64,000 nucleotides of DNA from Nigrospora sphaerica (lineage: Eukaryota; Ascomycota; Sordariomycetes; Amphisphaeriales; Apiosporaceae), in contig JAGVVL010000010.1 of the NCBI GenBank assembly GCA_018287875.1, positions 1 to 64,000 of the forward strand. Reading direction: 5' to 3'. The translations under genes and the position numbers were made by a program. Below, piece after piece: positions 1-11,511 of the stretch; position 1 is the stretch's first letter; every line of letters starts with the position of its first letter. Below the pieces are notes generated by a model. It had not been told where the DNA came from and made no database searches. It was given only the letters and a program-made list of their open reading frames with translations.

Positions 1-309
1 GGGGTTGGAGGCCTCCTGTATCCACCCTAGAAGGGCTTTCCACGGTTGCACCTCGATAGGGAAGATGAGCAGAACGTGACACGTGTGTATGCCTTTGTGA
101 GGCGGCTTATCGTCCTCCGTGTTGACGTAGGACCCTAGTTTAACGAAGACGGAGGTCTTTCGTAGATGTTCTGGTACATAGGCACTGTTCAGCCGGAGGG
201 TATCGACGTCGACTGGTGCGGTTAGGTGCCTCGGTATTGTGCTTCTGATGCGTGCCACCACGGGGGGACAATAACCTAGTCTGCTAAACTGGATACCGTG
301 GACATACAT
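1..309 (-). CDS. Unrecognised partial ORF running off the left edge
   Basis: A reading frame of 103 codons is open from an ATG at 309 to the first base of the window with no stop, so the C-terminus lies outside. A stop codon immediately precedes the ATG. The product has hydrophobic and aromatic positions in a regular protein-like pattern, for example YVPEHLRKTSVFVKLG and HTCHVLLIFPIEVQPWKALL. I do not recognise the family. Position next to a pogo copy makes a transposon-encoded protein a reasonable guess, but nothing in the sequence proves it. Confidence 0.35.
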   Translation of the reverse strand, partial: MYVHGIQFSRLGYCPPVVARIRSTIPRHLTAPVDVDTLRLNSAYVPEHLRKTSVFVKLGSYVNTEDDKPPHKGIHTCHVLLIFPIEVQPWKALLGWIQEASNP

Positions 310-784
310 AGGCTATTAAGAGCAGGATCTGTCAACTGGCAGGTCCACTACCTTTACGCATTAGCTTCTTACGTTAAGCCAGTCTAGGTGACTTTAGTGA
401 GGCGAGGGACATACGGTGTCAGGGCGCTGTCTCTTAGAGAACAAGGCTAGTGCATATGCGCCCACTTAGTGGATCGTGTTCTTATGTGGTCACGACGCCC
501 TCGAATTTAAGCCGGTTAGGAGCGACGCGTGCGATCACCGTGGACTAGCGCCCTTCCCAGTCCTCGGCCAGGGTTGTTGGATTTTGCTTACTGGTTATGC
601 GTTGTTAATTAAGCTCACCCCCTACCAAGGAGCCAACCACCCAAACAGCCACTGGTTTTAGACAACAGATGAGGCAATCACAGACCGTCAACACCGAATA
701 TTTAAACAACCAGACGTTGTATAGACATGAGGTTAACATTTTAAGAATTACCGTTTTCCGTTCTTTCGTTTGATACGAATATCG
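310..784. other. No gene seen; left flank of a pogo-like element
   Basis: Only short out-of-context ORFs occur. The last ~50 bases before 785 resemble the sequence before the related transposase copy at 63739 (shared TTCTTTCGTTTGATA block), so the element's 5' non-coding end lies here. I could not define its terminal inverted repeat. Confidence 0.4.
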
Positions 785-2413
785 ATGGATGAAGTGCAGC
801 TGGCTGCCGCTTTCCTCTAAGTGATCCAAGGTCAATCAACCCGCTCAGTCGCCAAGCAATACAACGTCACTAGGCACTGATTGACTGCTAGATTTAATTG
901 CAAGCCTCTGAAAAGGCATGCCCAGGAGCATCACCAAGCCCTCACTGAGGAGCAAGAGCGCCAGCTTGTGGCGTGGGTGTTACTTCAAGGCCGCCTTGGC
1001 TGGGCACCAACACACGGCCGCTTTCGTCAATTCGCCCAGTCCATCCTCGAGACCTCTAGAATCCACCACCGCCTTGGAAACCGCTGGAATTATCGGTTCT
1101 TTAAGTGCTGGCCGCAGGTGAAGACATTGGTGTCCACTGGCATGGATTTCCAGCGCCTCAACGGCGCCTCTCGCGCCAATATTGAGGAGTTCTTTGATAG
1201 GCTAGCTCACGAAGACCTTGCCAGTATTCCCCCAGAGCACACCTGGAACTTCGATGAGATAGGTGCTCATATGGGCCTTGGAGACTGCCCCTTAGTCATC
1301 GGATCTGTTGCTTTGAACCAGATCTTCGCTATGGATACGCCTCGAGGCGAGTGGACGACCTCTCTGGAGGCAATCAACGCGGCTGGCCGCGTGCTGCCTC
1401 CCTTGGTGGTTTTTAAGGGCAAGGCGGTTTAACAACAGTGGTTCACCGCCCAGATCGACGAGCTAGACTTCGAAAACTGGTTTTTTGAAGCCTCACAGGC
1501 TGACTGGACCAGCAATTCAATTGTGCTGCGCTGGTTAAGGCAGATCTTTCTGCCTCTGACTGCTCTAGAGGACTCTGGCCAGTGGCGGCACCTTATCCTC
1601 GACGGCCACGCCAGCCACTGCACTGAGGACTTCATGATGAGCTGCTTCGAGGCGAAGGTCTGGCTCAACTTTTGGCCAGCTCATACATCTCAAGTACTGC
1701 AGTCGTTAGATCTCGGCCCTTTCTCAGTGTTAAAGCGCGCCTATCGGAAGTATCTGCGCGACGCCTGCCTTACTAGCCTGACATTGACTCCAAAGAAGCC
1801 AGACTTTCTAAAGACTTGGAACAAGGCTCGTAAGGAGGCTCTGACACTTGAGCGTATTGCCACAGGCTGGAGAGCGACTAGCATCTATCTAAGAGACCCC
1901 AGCAAGCCGCTCAATAGCCAACTGGCGAGGCAGCATGACCGCGACAGGCCAGAGGGGTCAAATTGGTGTATTTCGCAGCCAAGGGAGGACCCTCTGCTGT
2001 CGCAGATGTCTGCTCTAGAGGTTAAGACACCGAGGACGTCACGTCAGATCAGCGTCATCCACCGGGACCTTGGTGGTGTTGATCCAGTCTATAACAACGC
2101 AACGCTACGCCAGGTGTTTCGGAAGGCTGGCAAGGCCTTGGACCAAGCGACCGCTGAGATCTCCAGTCTGAAGCACGAACGAGACCAATTGGCTGCAGCG
2201 CTGGATCGCCAGAAGCCTCAGAAACGGCGCAAGGTTCAGCCAACCGCTCAGGACCGTTTCGTGACGATGCTGGAGGTGCGCAAAGTCAAGGAGGAGATGT
2301 CGACCCCTGAAGATGCAGGGGGTACGGTCACTGCGGAATCTGAAGCTGTCCGCACAGACGGATCGGACGAAGAAGTCGATTCTGAGGTAAAAGACTGCAT
2401 CATAGTCTCTTAA
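785..2413 (+). pseudogene. Pogo/Fot-type Tc1-mariner transposase, three in-frame stops
   Basis: One reading frame of 543 codons runs from ATG 785 to TAA 2411-2413, interrupted by TAA at 818, TGA at 878 and TAA at 1430. Order of domains: psq-type helix-turn-helix (DEVQLAAAFL, SVAKQYNV), CENP-B-like DNA-binding region, DDE domain, C-terminal coiled coil (about 2130-2290). All three catalytic aspartates are visible: WNFDEIG, LILDGHASH and LQSLDLGPF, the DDD pattern of pogo enzymes. The related copy at 63739 has CAA where this one has TAA at 818. The 1430 stop sits before QQW and also fits CAA->TAA. The enzyme would cut and paste the element at TA dinucleotides. It cannot be made in full from this copy. 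Confidence 0.85.
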
Positions 2414-3227
2414 AATCAGTCTGCTTGTGCGTGGCTATTGTGGGTGTTGAGATATTTCAATTGATCGTAGTGTTACCATCGCGTGAGGTCATCTTGACCT
2501 CTGGCCGTTTGGGGGTTGGCTCTTTGGTAGGGGTGAGCTTAGAGAGGGGTTCCGTCTGCTTCGGTTTCGTCGCCGTTTATGAGGCGTGGCCACGTCTCGG
2601 TTATGAACGGCGGGGGTTTGAATGGAAGGAATGTTATAGCCGTGAGGTTTCCTGCTATGGTGAAACGGACTCCTTAGGGTAGCAGCATGCAATTCACCAA
2701 GTCAGAGTGGTACGTAAGGACGGGGTCGCCTCCAATTGGAGCCTCGCCGCGTTTACTTGGGAGCGGGGGTGTAGGGTAAATCGTAGCGACGTTCGGGGAG
2801 TCCATAGTAGGTAGAGGGCATGTGAGTAGAATACTTATGGTTTCATTATTATTTTGGTTGTATCTTTCTCTTATTTAAAGAAGCCTATCATAACGGTATT
2901 CGGAAGCTGCTACTCATGTTGAGGATGTTACCACTCTTAACATACTTTGTTACGGCTACGTTTTGGCCTGGATCTAGCCCGCCGTTCTTTTTACGGAAAT
3001 CAGACGGGTGTTGCAACGGAATTTCTTCCTTTGTAGGCTTTCGGTTGTCCGGTATTTCTGTAGGTGGCAATTTCAAGGTGTTGTAAAGAGGAGATTAGTA
3101 TCGTGTCACGGGGTGGACCGTGATAGGCTGTACTGCCACGGGGTAATCTCTATGACATCCTGAACTATCTATGGATCTGTCGGCCTGTGACAGAGTTCGG
3201 CTAAGTCCGCTCCGTACGGACCTCCGG
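2414..3227. other. No gene seen; right flank of the pogo-like copy
   Basis: The stretch holds only short ORFs with no recognisable content. It presumably contains the 3' end of the transposon. No convincing inverted repeat matching the left side was found. Confidence 0.3.
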
Positions 3228-3430
3228 TGATACGCATATTGACTAGCAACCGTATAGGGTGTCAATTGAGTAAAGAAGAAGGATGCCCTTCTAACTATGA
3301 GTAGGGAAAATAGGAGGACATTTATACCTGCTATCTAATCAGGAAGCGTCCTGATTAGATCATCAGATAGCATCTGTCCTCCTCGAACGTTGCACAATAT
3401 CACGTGGTCCGCCTGGGACTTCCCGTATCA
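3228..3430. repeat. 203-bp LTR-like repeat, copy 1
   Basis: Starts TGATACG and ends CGTATCA, a perfect 7-bp terminal inverted repeat with the TG...CA ends typical of LTRs. A second 203-bp copy in the same orientation is at 39970-40172. The middle is a long interrupted hairpin: AGGAGGACA/TGTCCTCCT outer stem, TGCTATCT/AGATAGCA middle stem and a perfect 12-bp inner stem ATCTAATCAGGA/TCCTGATTAGAT (3333-3360). No target duplication is visible at this copy. Likely a solo LTR. A foldback-type MITE is the alternative. Confidence 0.75.
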
Positions 3431-4835
3431 GACAACCATGATTATGGCGGCGGGCCGGTATGGAGAGGTCGACGGGAGTCTAGCTATCCTCTCGGTAATT
3501 CGTTCCACTCTTCAGTTTTGGCCGAAGCTGTTGACTCGGCGCAGATTGACGTGGGGAACTTTGCCAAGTTCCGCCCGCCGCGGATCAACATCACGGGCAA
3601 AGCGTTGCCCAAACGCGAGGAAACCTTCGAGCTCATTGGTGTCCGAACCCCTCTCGATGTTGGGCAGTTTGTGGACGATGCGGGCGGGGCCCTCGGTGGC
3701 GCTGCCGGAAAAGTCGGCGACGCGGCTGTCGATGCCAAGGAAGGGCAGCAGCTCGTCCAGGACATCGAGCAAAAGGCCGGGAGTCTCGTCGACGGGATCG
3801 GCAAAAGATCGAGGATTTCGAGAAAGTCGTCAAGAAGGTCTTTGAGAAAGGGCTGGGAGAGGTCGAAGACAAATTGAACCGGTGGCTGCAATCCTTGGCC
3901 AAGGCTCTGGCGCAGCTCGACACCGCCCAGAGGTACTTACTCCACGTCGCGACGTACTGCAAGGTGCCGCGAGCGCCATTTTCCACGAAAAAGGCCCCTT
4001 GAACTCTGCAGCCGGTCTGAAAACCTGTACGCAGTTCTTTGGAGGTGGTGAGTACACCGTCCTGGCCAGTTCCCCTTGAGGCTCGCCCTGCTTGGTGACA
4101 TCCATGACCCCCGTTGCCATGAGCACAACTAATAGACGGGAAGACGACGAAGATGAGCAATTCGATGCAGCAAAGAACAAGGGATAGATCCTGGGTTTCC
4201 CGCCCGGCCAGGCCATAGCGAGCGTCACGGGACTGTTCCTCATACCCGAAGAGATCCAGGCTAAGGTCAAGAAGCCTATTGACGATGGCGCCAGCAAGGC
4301 CCAGTCCGTTCTCCACGGCACTCAAAACACGTTGAAGAGCGTCTTGGTCCATATGACCTTCCTCCCCACCATCGTATTCTACCCGTTGGCTTGCGGCCTC
4401 TTGTGGGTCCTGCTAGTAGTGCTGCTACTCGACCGCGGCCGCGCGTGGCTGTCGCCGCTCCGAAAGGTTTCGTACGCCGGTATTTATAAATACGTGCCGC
4501 TTGCTGCCGCGTTCTCCCTTTTCCTCGGCGTCATGATAGTCACGGTCTTCCACTTCATAGCCAAGGTATTCGACATTGCCGCCGGCGTCGTCAAGATCTC
4601 GGTGTAGTCGGGCGGCGCCTTGACAACCATGTCATGGGTCTCTTGCCTGCTGCTCGTCGGCGTCGGCATTATTGCGCGTCGGTTCACCAATACCCGGCTG
4701 TCTAAGAGCCGTGGCATGGCTACAGCCAAGGATAACGACGAAAGCATGCTTGAGCTTAAGCCCAGGCTTTTTGGCCAACGGAAGCCCAAATATCCGCCGC
4801 CAACGCTGCAGAAGTCGGACTTCCCGATTAGCTAA
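3431..4835 (+). pseudogene. Broken gene for a multi-pass membrane protein
   Basis: Fragments in several frames read as one protein. First comes an N-terminal part with amphipathic helices (FAKFRPPRINITGKALPK, then a Gly/Ala/Asp-rich stretch). It shifts frame near 3800 into a helical segment (EDFEKVVKKVFEKGLGEVED). A downstream part (about 4200-4835) has three hydrophobic segments around TFLPTIVFYPLACGLLWVLL, YVPLAAAFSLFLGVMIVTVF and SWVSCLLLVGVGIIA, and a basic tail. TAG stops lie at about 4183 and 4605. The 5' end abuts the LTR-like repeat, which may have displaced the original start. The layout recalls SUR7/PalI-type cortical proteins, but I do not claim that family. Confidence 0.5.
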
Positions 4836-5322
4836 GGGAAAGGTATGGAACGAGCATCTATAGTCTAGGGCTAAGGAGGCGCTTTCCACGGCAAGAAGCT
4901 GTAGATGGATGATTCGTAGGGATTGGAACCTTGACTAGAATAATATCATTATAAGGGGTTTCAGTTGTTTGTCATCAAACATGAATGTGGCCCGTCGAAC
5001 GTGGCAGTCTCGCCTATATCCACCAACAGTACACGTCAAGACCAGTCATAGACCCCCTTTCTGCGACTGGAGCCCATCAACACCAGACCGCGTAACTATG
5101 TAGACACATGTCCTATTTAATTTGACCACTGGGCATCCACGACTGTGACTATGCCCCAGAGGCGCTTCCCTTACATCCTTTAGCAACATCCACTCACTGC
5201 CCAGCTTCGGTAACAGCGTACCAAACCCACGGGACTAGGTGAGGCGATCCAATTCGAGAACGAAAGGACGGAAACATCTACTAAAACCACAAATGCAGCG
5301 CACGCAGGCGAAAACAAAAAGT
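4836..5322. other. Intergenic, nothing recognised
   Basis: AT-richer spacer between the membrane-protein relic and the 3' end of the WW-domain gene. It should contain the latter's 3' untranslated region. Confidence 0.4.
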
Positions 5323-6249
5323 CTAGTCCGAGTCATAGCCGCCCCCCATGGCATCCTCCATGCCCGCCTCGTACGCGTTCTCCTCGCTGTGGCTGAAGGC
5401 ACTGGCGAGGGCGGCACCGCCCAGAAGCCCGGCGCCGACGCCCAGCGCGGCGCCGCCCATGCCCCCCATGCCCTTCTTGGCCGGCGCCGGCGGCGCGTAG
5501 CCGTACTGCACCGGCGGACTACCATAGTAGCCCGCCTGAGGCGGCGGCGCCCCGTAAACGGCCGGTGGAGGGCGGCGGCGCCCAGCCGGCGCCGTACTGG
5601 CCCGGCGGCGGCGGGCCTCCGTAGTACGGCGATGGCTGCGCCGGAGGAGCCGTGGCGGCGGCGTAGGAAGGGGCACTGCTGCCGTTGGCATGGCCGTCGC
5701 CGCCCCCTTTTCGCGGTGGAGCAACTTGTCCAGCTTGCCCAAGAGTCCGTTGGCCTTGGTTCCATAGCTTTGCTCCTCGGAAGTCTGCGATGTTGCTCGC
5801 TGTGGTTGAGCGGCTCGGCCGCGGCGCGGCCGTTCACATACGATGCGGCCGCCCCCGACGCCGGCTCGCCATGATCAGCCGGCCCCGTCTCGCGACTGGC
5901 TTCCGCCGAGGCAGAAGCAGCAGTCGGCCTGGTGGACTCGTCAACCGCGGGCGCTGGCTTCTCCTCGGTGACGGCCGGACGAGGCCCAGAGCTATGTCCA
6001 GTTGGAGGCCAGCGGGCGCTTCGGCGTTGGGATCCACGGCGGGCGCTGCGGGCTTGTCCCACTGGGACTTCCTGGTGTAGGAGTTGACGTAGAACCTAAA
6101 GGAACGAAAGCGTTAGCCACGCACTGCCCATGGACTGGGAGACGGGCGGCATATAAAGTTACCATGCATTGTACTGCTCGTTCCAACGGGCGAGCCACCC
6201 TTGCGGGAGGACAGGGGCGGCGGGCCCGGGGCGCTGCAAAGTCGGCCAT
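5323..6249 (-). pseudogene. WW-domain protein with low-complexity Gly/Pro tail, frame-shifted
   Basis: Start ATG at 6249 (MADFAAP). The WW domain is split by an intron (GTAACT...TTTAG, roughly 6098-6164): PQGWLARWNEQYNAW before it, FYVNSYTRKSQWDKP after it, with both tryptophans and the proline that bind Pro-rich ligands. The rest is Pro/Ser/Ala-rich linker, a short LLGKLDKLLHREKG helix, a PYYGGPPPP/YGSPP segment and a Gly-rich GMGGMGGAALGVGAGLL stretch before an acidic end. Reaching all of it needs about five frame changes, near 6222, 6000, 5745, 5700 and 5570, mostly in C/G runs. Such proteins usually act as adaptors. Either the gene has decayed or the base calling in GC-rich homopolymers is poor. 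Confidence 0.65.
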
Positions 6250-7501
6250 TACGAGTTAATCAGGGTGATCACAAGTGGTTGGTTAGATGGCGAGGTGGCC
6301 TAAGGTCGGAGGAAAGGCGAGAAAGAAGCCACAGGGAGGGTTATTGTTTGGTCCGAATGGTTATTACGCAAAAGAGGCGTGTCTTGCACGGTGGTTCGGG
6401 CACCATTATATATCAACAAACCCAGAACATCGTGAACTGGCTGCGTTACAGTGACCCTAGATGCAAACACAACTGGCTTCGTAATGAGGCGGAAGCCGCT
6501 CCGCCCCCTGGGGACCGTTTTCGGGGCCGGTCCCCTAGGCGGGCTTCGGCCGAGGGTCCCGGCCAGAGACACTCGGAACTCAAAGGGATGTTCTATCTCG
6601 TGGAGCGCGTGGAGACTCGCCTCGTGTACTTTTCATGGTCTTGCGCTGGCGGCGGGACTTTCCTTCGGAGGCCCGGAACCCGCGGGTTCTGACGAAGTTA
6701 GGCTGGCGCGCTAGTCAAAGACGGAGAGGTGAGATGCACGGCCGTTGCCGCTTTATCAGCGATATTGAGCTGCGCCGTCCAATAGCGACCTGGTAAGTGC
6801 ACCGCCACGAACTTGGAGCTCGGTCGGTTCACTGAAGGTCCGGGGCCGTGGAAATCTCCTTAGGCTCGGGCCCCGGAATCCCGGCGGACCTTCGCGGCCG
6901 CAGGCGAAAGGACGGACAAGTCGGTTCCCATTCCCGCAGAAGAGCGGGGGCGATTGCAAACCGAAGACGAGAAAGAAGGGGTGAAGCAAGAGGACCGATC
7001 CAGAGCGCGTGGCATGTCAGAGACGAGAAACATGCATCGATGATGGAATGCCCAAGACGGCATGAATCATCCCAAACGGTTGCGTTGCTGATGCCATACG
7101 AAGCTGTGACTCCAATGCCCGCCTGTCTGGCTTGGAGCGGAAGTCGCGGGAGTGGGAAATGAGTACAGACCTTATTCCGATTGTTTATGCCGCTCAACTT
7201 AGGCACTTCAAAACATCTAAGTGCCTCTTTGTTTTATGAGTCAAGTCCGTGACTGAGGGGAGGGCGGGCGACCAACTTCAGCGGATTCCCGGCATCCATG
7301 CCTCGTCTGTTCGTCTGTACTTTAACTTGCACACCATTCCTTCTTCCCCCTCTCGTGGAACGAGCCTGTAAACCAGGAATATGAGAAGCTGCCAATAGGG
7401 TTGCTCCGCCATGCGGCAGGTTACGCAGAAGCGCACAAGATGGGAACACCAGATGCTCGAGGAGAGGGTTCCGGTTCCCTTCATCACCATCGTCCCCGCA
7501 A
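6250..7501. other. Intergenic, nothing recognised
   Basis: Several ORFs of 70-160 codons overlap on both strands here. None shows a domain or a coherent codon pattern. An inverted repeat AGGCACTT...AAGTGCCT lies around 7200-7230. Confidence 0.35.
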
Positions 7502-7511
7502 CTATAAAATA
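7502..7511 (+). promoter_or_regulatory. TATA box of the O-methyltransferase gene
   Basis: ACTATAAAATACC lies about 75 bases before the chosen start codon at 7581, a usual distance in filamentous fungi. Confidence 0.5.
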
Positions 7512-7580
7512 CCCCCGGCGGGCGCCACCAGGGCGAGTTAATGGTTTCTACTCACCCTTAAGCCCTTGAATTCTGTTGTC

Positions 7581-8935
7581 ATGCAGCCGTCAGTCGAAGA
7601 AATCTTGTCCAGCCTGGACAGCATCACGCCCGAAACCTTCGGTGATGATCTGCACAGGCGCCTGCGAGTTAGCACGGCAGCGCGCCGCATGCTCGCTCGC
7701 GTCGACACGCCATTTGAGCACATTTGGAACCTTACATCCGGCCAAACGCTTCTCGAAATGTGCCGAATCTTGAAGGACATGGGCCTTTGGGCATCGTGGC
7801 GCGAGACGGGGGGAGGGGAGGCGACGCTCGCCGAGCTCTGTGAACAGTGCAAAGCCCCCTGCGAGATGAACCTGCTGCGCCGGCTGCTGCGACCCTTGGC
7901 GGCGGCGGATCTGATTCACGAGCTGGGGCCCGACCGTTTCCGACCTACCGAGATCGCCCTCGCTCTGGGCGATGCTAGGAGCCCCGCGTCGCAGATGCTC
8001 TTCATGCAGTAGGAGCTTCCCACTTGCACATGCGAAATCTGTTCATAGGGCTGAATTTCTCCAGTGTCGAGTGGGGAGGGGATGTAATCAGAAATCTACT
8101 GCATTTCCTCGCTAAGACGGGATACAAAGAGCCCACGGGCTCTGCAGGGTCAAACTTCGCTGACAAGCATGGCATCACATTTTGGGACTTCCTGGGCCAG
8201 CACCCCGACTACGCCAGCAATTTCGCGGCTTTCCTGGCCTCACTGGTCTCCTACCGCATCAAATGGACCGAGATATGCGATACCACACAGCTTGTCGCCG
8301 GATGGGATACGTCGAGCCCTCTGCTGGTTGATGTGGGTGGTTCTATCGGCAATGACATCGGCTTATTTCGTGAGAAACACCACGACCTGCCCCCGAGAAA
8401 CTGGTCCTACAGGACCTCCCCGAGGTTATACAGTCGGCCAAGGTTGATGGCGGCGTTCAGGTGATGGCTTACGACTTCTTTACTCCCCAGCCCGTCGAAG
8501 GCATGTCCTCTTCCTTCCGATCCCAAGGTATGAAACTTCTGCTGACAAGCGAGATAACACCTTCACAGGCAGCCGGATATATCTCTTGCACTCGATCCTC
8601 CACGACTGGAATGACGAGCATATCAAACGCATTCTGGAACGCGTCACGCGGGCCATGAAGGCTGGCTACTCCAAATTGCTCGTGGCCGAAACCATGCTTC
8701 CCCTTCGGGAGTGTCGTATTACAGCAGCCTCGCAGATGTCAACCTGATGTCGCTGATGGGCGGTGCCGAGAGGACGCAGCAGCAATGGAAGACGCTGCTG
8801 ACGGAAGGGTTCAACCTTCGCGTGGTCAAAGTCTGGAGTCGCCCCTTCTCTCCCGAGTCTATCATTGAAGCAGAGCTTGCCGACGAGAGCGGGGAAGAAG
8901 GTGCCGAGAATAACGTAGAATCAGACGCGGCGTGA
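7581..8935 (+). pseudogene. SAM-dependent O-methyltransferase (COMT/family 2), interrupted
   Basis: Start ATG 7581 (MQPSVEEILSSLDSI). The N-terminal winged-helix dimerisation region (ETGGGEATLAELCEQC, FRPTEIALAL) is followed by the SAM-binding glycine motif LLVDVGGSIGND, the LQDLPEVIQSAK strand, MAYDFFTPQPV and the catalytic-base motif LLHSILHDWND, ending in PESIIEAELADES. This is the normal order for fungal secondary-metabolite O-methyltransferases. Breaks: TAG at 8010 and a frame change before 8107, a one-base loss in the C run at about 8391, and a frame change near 8705. An intron GTATGA...CACAG lies at about 8528-8571. A P450 relic follows directly, so both may be remains of one metabolite cluster. 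Confidence 0.75.
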
Positions 8936-9520
8936 GCATGGAAGTTAGGCGCATGCAGACCATGGACTATTAAAGGGGGCCGCCGATCGGTCAATGGGTC
9001 GAGCAAATTCCATGAATGTACAGCTATTGTCCTTTGCCGCGCGCGTGACGAGTGATTTGAAGGTCGCAAAACTTACCCAGTCACGGCGTGGACCGGTTAT
9101 CTTCCAGTGCGAATTGGAGCAAGGAAAAAAAATTTCCCAGCTCCTGTATCGACTCAGTGTTCCATTTCCTCGTCAAGTCCCGTAGGTGCCTGGCACAGGG
9201 AAGTGGTAAGCAAGGCCGCAGGCAACGTGACGACAGAAGCCATCCCGCCTTGTCCAGAATATCCACGAGGGCTACAGGTCATCGAGATCGTGGTCATAAG
9301 TCAGACGTCGATATTGAATGGGTGGATCTAGGTCCAGAAATGTTGAATGCTTGAGGAAAGGCGGACGTCGGTATTTATGCAAGTGTTTTAACAAGTACCC
9401 TGCGCTTCCATTCGGAATTTCGAGGTGACGGGAGTTCGTATAAGCCCTGGAGTTATCATTCGTCCAGTCCCAGCTTCCTTCCCACTGGGCTTCCGAATTC
9501 CATCAACTGCGGTTGCGTCG
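8936..9520. other. Spacer between methyltransferase and P450 relics
   Basis: No coding signal is recognised. It contains an A9 run at 9124-9132. Confidence 0.35.
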
Positions 9521-9915
9521 ACGTCCGTATATTGGACCCCTATCAGTTGGGAGGCCGTCGTCTGGCCCGCCTCGGCCCTTCTCCTTTGCTGCCTCGTCGC
9601 CGCCAATGTCGCCTCCTACCAACGGCTCCACCGCATCCCGGGGCCCCTCCTGGGCGCCGAGGACTTCCGCATGCGCACGCTCATCATCTCGGGCCACTAC
9701 AAGACGGTGCCGTCGCCGGGCGACACCCTCCTCGGCCACGCCCTCCCCGCCGGCGTCTGCGTCGGCGCCAACTGGCTCGGCCTCCAGCGCCGCGCCGACG
9801 TCTGCGGCGCCGACGTCGACGTCTTCCGCCTCGAGCGCTTCCTCGAGGCCGACGCCGCCCGCCGCTAGCGAATGGAACGCAACATCGAGCTCGGCTTCGG
9901 TTTCGGAAACCTCCT
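9521..9915 (+). pseudogene. Cytochrome P450 relic with the middle deleted
   Basis: The first part is a P450 N-terminus: membrane anchor PASALLLCCLVAANVAS followed by the hinge YQRLHRIPGPLLGA. At about 9655 it passes directly into the C-terminal part: PSPGDTLLGHALPAGVCVG, LQRRADVCGADVDVFRLERF (the PERF-like motif) and MERNIELGFGFG, which precedes the heme-binding loop. Helices B to K, including the ExxR motif and the oxygen-binding helix I, are missing, and the heme cysteine is lost. A TAG at 9866 interrupts the end. About 400 bases remain of a usual ~1.5 kb gene. Confidence 0.8.
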
Positions 9916-10095
9916 AAGACGGCCTGGTCAGCATAACTATTGGGGTTACAGAAGACGCTCTGTATAGGTGTACTGTGTTTTAACGATCCAGAAGCTCTAG
10001 CGATACGAAACCCCACGTTCCCAGCCCACAACCCGTGCCAACGGCATGTATGAGGGCCACGAGCCACGCGCCGCCACGAGAAGAGCGCCCGGCCA

Positions 10096-11101
10096 TCAGA
10101 GCATCGGGTACACGATCCACATCAACATGAGGGTCAGGATGAAGGCGACGGTGACGACGAGACAGACAGTGTCCAAGGCGCAGAGGACGTGGGCCTCGGG
10201 GTCGGCGCTCGACGCCAATGACAATGCCGCCGACGACGATGACGCCGACGCCGACGATGGTCCGGGAGCCGGCGGGGGCGGACGCCGGCGGCGGGGCCCA
10301 CGGCGCGCGCGCGGCCCCGAACGCCAGCTGCTTGAGCTGGGCCTCCACGCCGGCGAGGGCGTCGCGGAGCGCGTCGACGGCGGCCGCCTGCTCCACCTCG
10401 GCGAGGTAGCGGGCTAGTTCGGCCTGGGCCTCGACGGCGGCGGTGCGCTGCTCCATGCGCGCGAGCCGCTCGAGCAGGAGCGTGTAGAAGTCGCTGGGCG
10501 CGCTGCTGCTGCTGCTCGCGACCGACGGCGACGGCGGGTCCGAGGCCGTGCTTCCCGAACTCTGCCCTTCGTCTTGATCCTCCTGCTGCCCTTCGTCTCG
10601 ACCCCACTCCAGTTGCTTCTCCCGCTCGTGCGCCTCGTCCTGCTCCCGCGCCCCGCTCTTCTCCTGCCCCCGCGTCGGGGCGTGTCGCGCACAGCCGGGC
10701 ACCCTTTCCCGCGCTGGGCCGCTGGATGAGCCCTCGTCCGAGGAGTCCCCCTTCTCGACCGAGCCGCTCTTTGCGTCCGAAAACAGCGGGTTCCGGCCCG
10801 AGGAGCGCGTCAATTCGTCGTTACCATCCCCGGGCACATTCGGCGGGCCAGGCTTCGAAGCCGAGCTCGAAACAAGGAACTCGAGTAACGAACCGCCCTC
10901 CGAAACGAGTACCGGAGACTCGGAATCCACCGCGGGAGGGTTGGGAGAAGAAGGTATCGACTCGGCTTCCCAATCGGATTCGGCATCGGAACGGTCCGCC
11001 TCGTCGTCAGCATCCAAGAATGGAGGCTTCGGTTCCGATGCTAAAGCCAGCGGAGGTGACTTGGGCTCGGAGCCACCGCTGCGATCAGAGGAATAAGACA
11101 T
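10096..11101 (-). CDS. Acidic serine-rich protein with coiled coil and C-terminal membrane segment
   Basis: ATG at 11101 (MSYSSDRSGGSEPK). About 180 residues are rich in Ser, Pro, Asp and Glu (probably disordered). A coiled coil follows (TLLLERLARMEQRTAAVEAQ, ALRDALAGVEAQLKQ), then a hydrophobic stretch TIVGVGVIVVGGIVIGV. The annotated frame then runs into arginine-rich nonsense to 9980. In the neighbouring frame it continues as HVLCALDTVCLVVTVAF, ILTLMLMWIVYPML and a stop at 10096-10098. I therefore infer one frameshift near 10215 and a tail-anchored or two-helix membrane protein. No intron is needed. Family not recognised. Confidence 0.55.
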
Positions 11102-11511
11102 GATCGCAGATCAGTCGAGAAAATGTTTACAAATGGTCGAGACGGACAGCGCAGGATGCGTTTGGAATCTGCAGATTGTTGTGAGCCTGAACTGCGGTAC
11201 TGGTGCGCAACTGGACCATGTTATACGCAAGAGAGCCCCGGCAAAAAGAACAAAGAAATGGGTGCCGGCACCGCAAAGGCCGTTTGTATTCTGGCTACCT
11301 GTCTCACGCTACGACAAGTGTTCAAACTGGTTTTTCTACTTCTTTGTCCATCTCCTTCTGACCGCCTGGGCTTCCCAGGGAGCTTGGTAGACCCCATAAT
11401 GATGTCGGTCATCATGAAAAACAGCCCCGACTCTGGGCACGCTGAATTCTCACCATAACGATTCAAGTTGAACAGCCTCTGTTGTGCAGGACTAGAGTAG
11501 CTCAGACGCAT
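11102..11511. other. Spacer between two minus-strand genes
   Basis: It holds the 5' flank of the acidic protein gene and the 3' flank of the small secreted protein gene. Nothing else is recognised. Confidence 0.35.

Noticed and set aside
9503..10067. Overlapping ORFs on both strands around the P450 relic
   Set aside because: They are shadows of very GC-rich coding sequence. Only the frame with the membrane anchor and P450 motifs makes sense.
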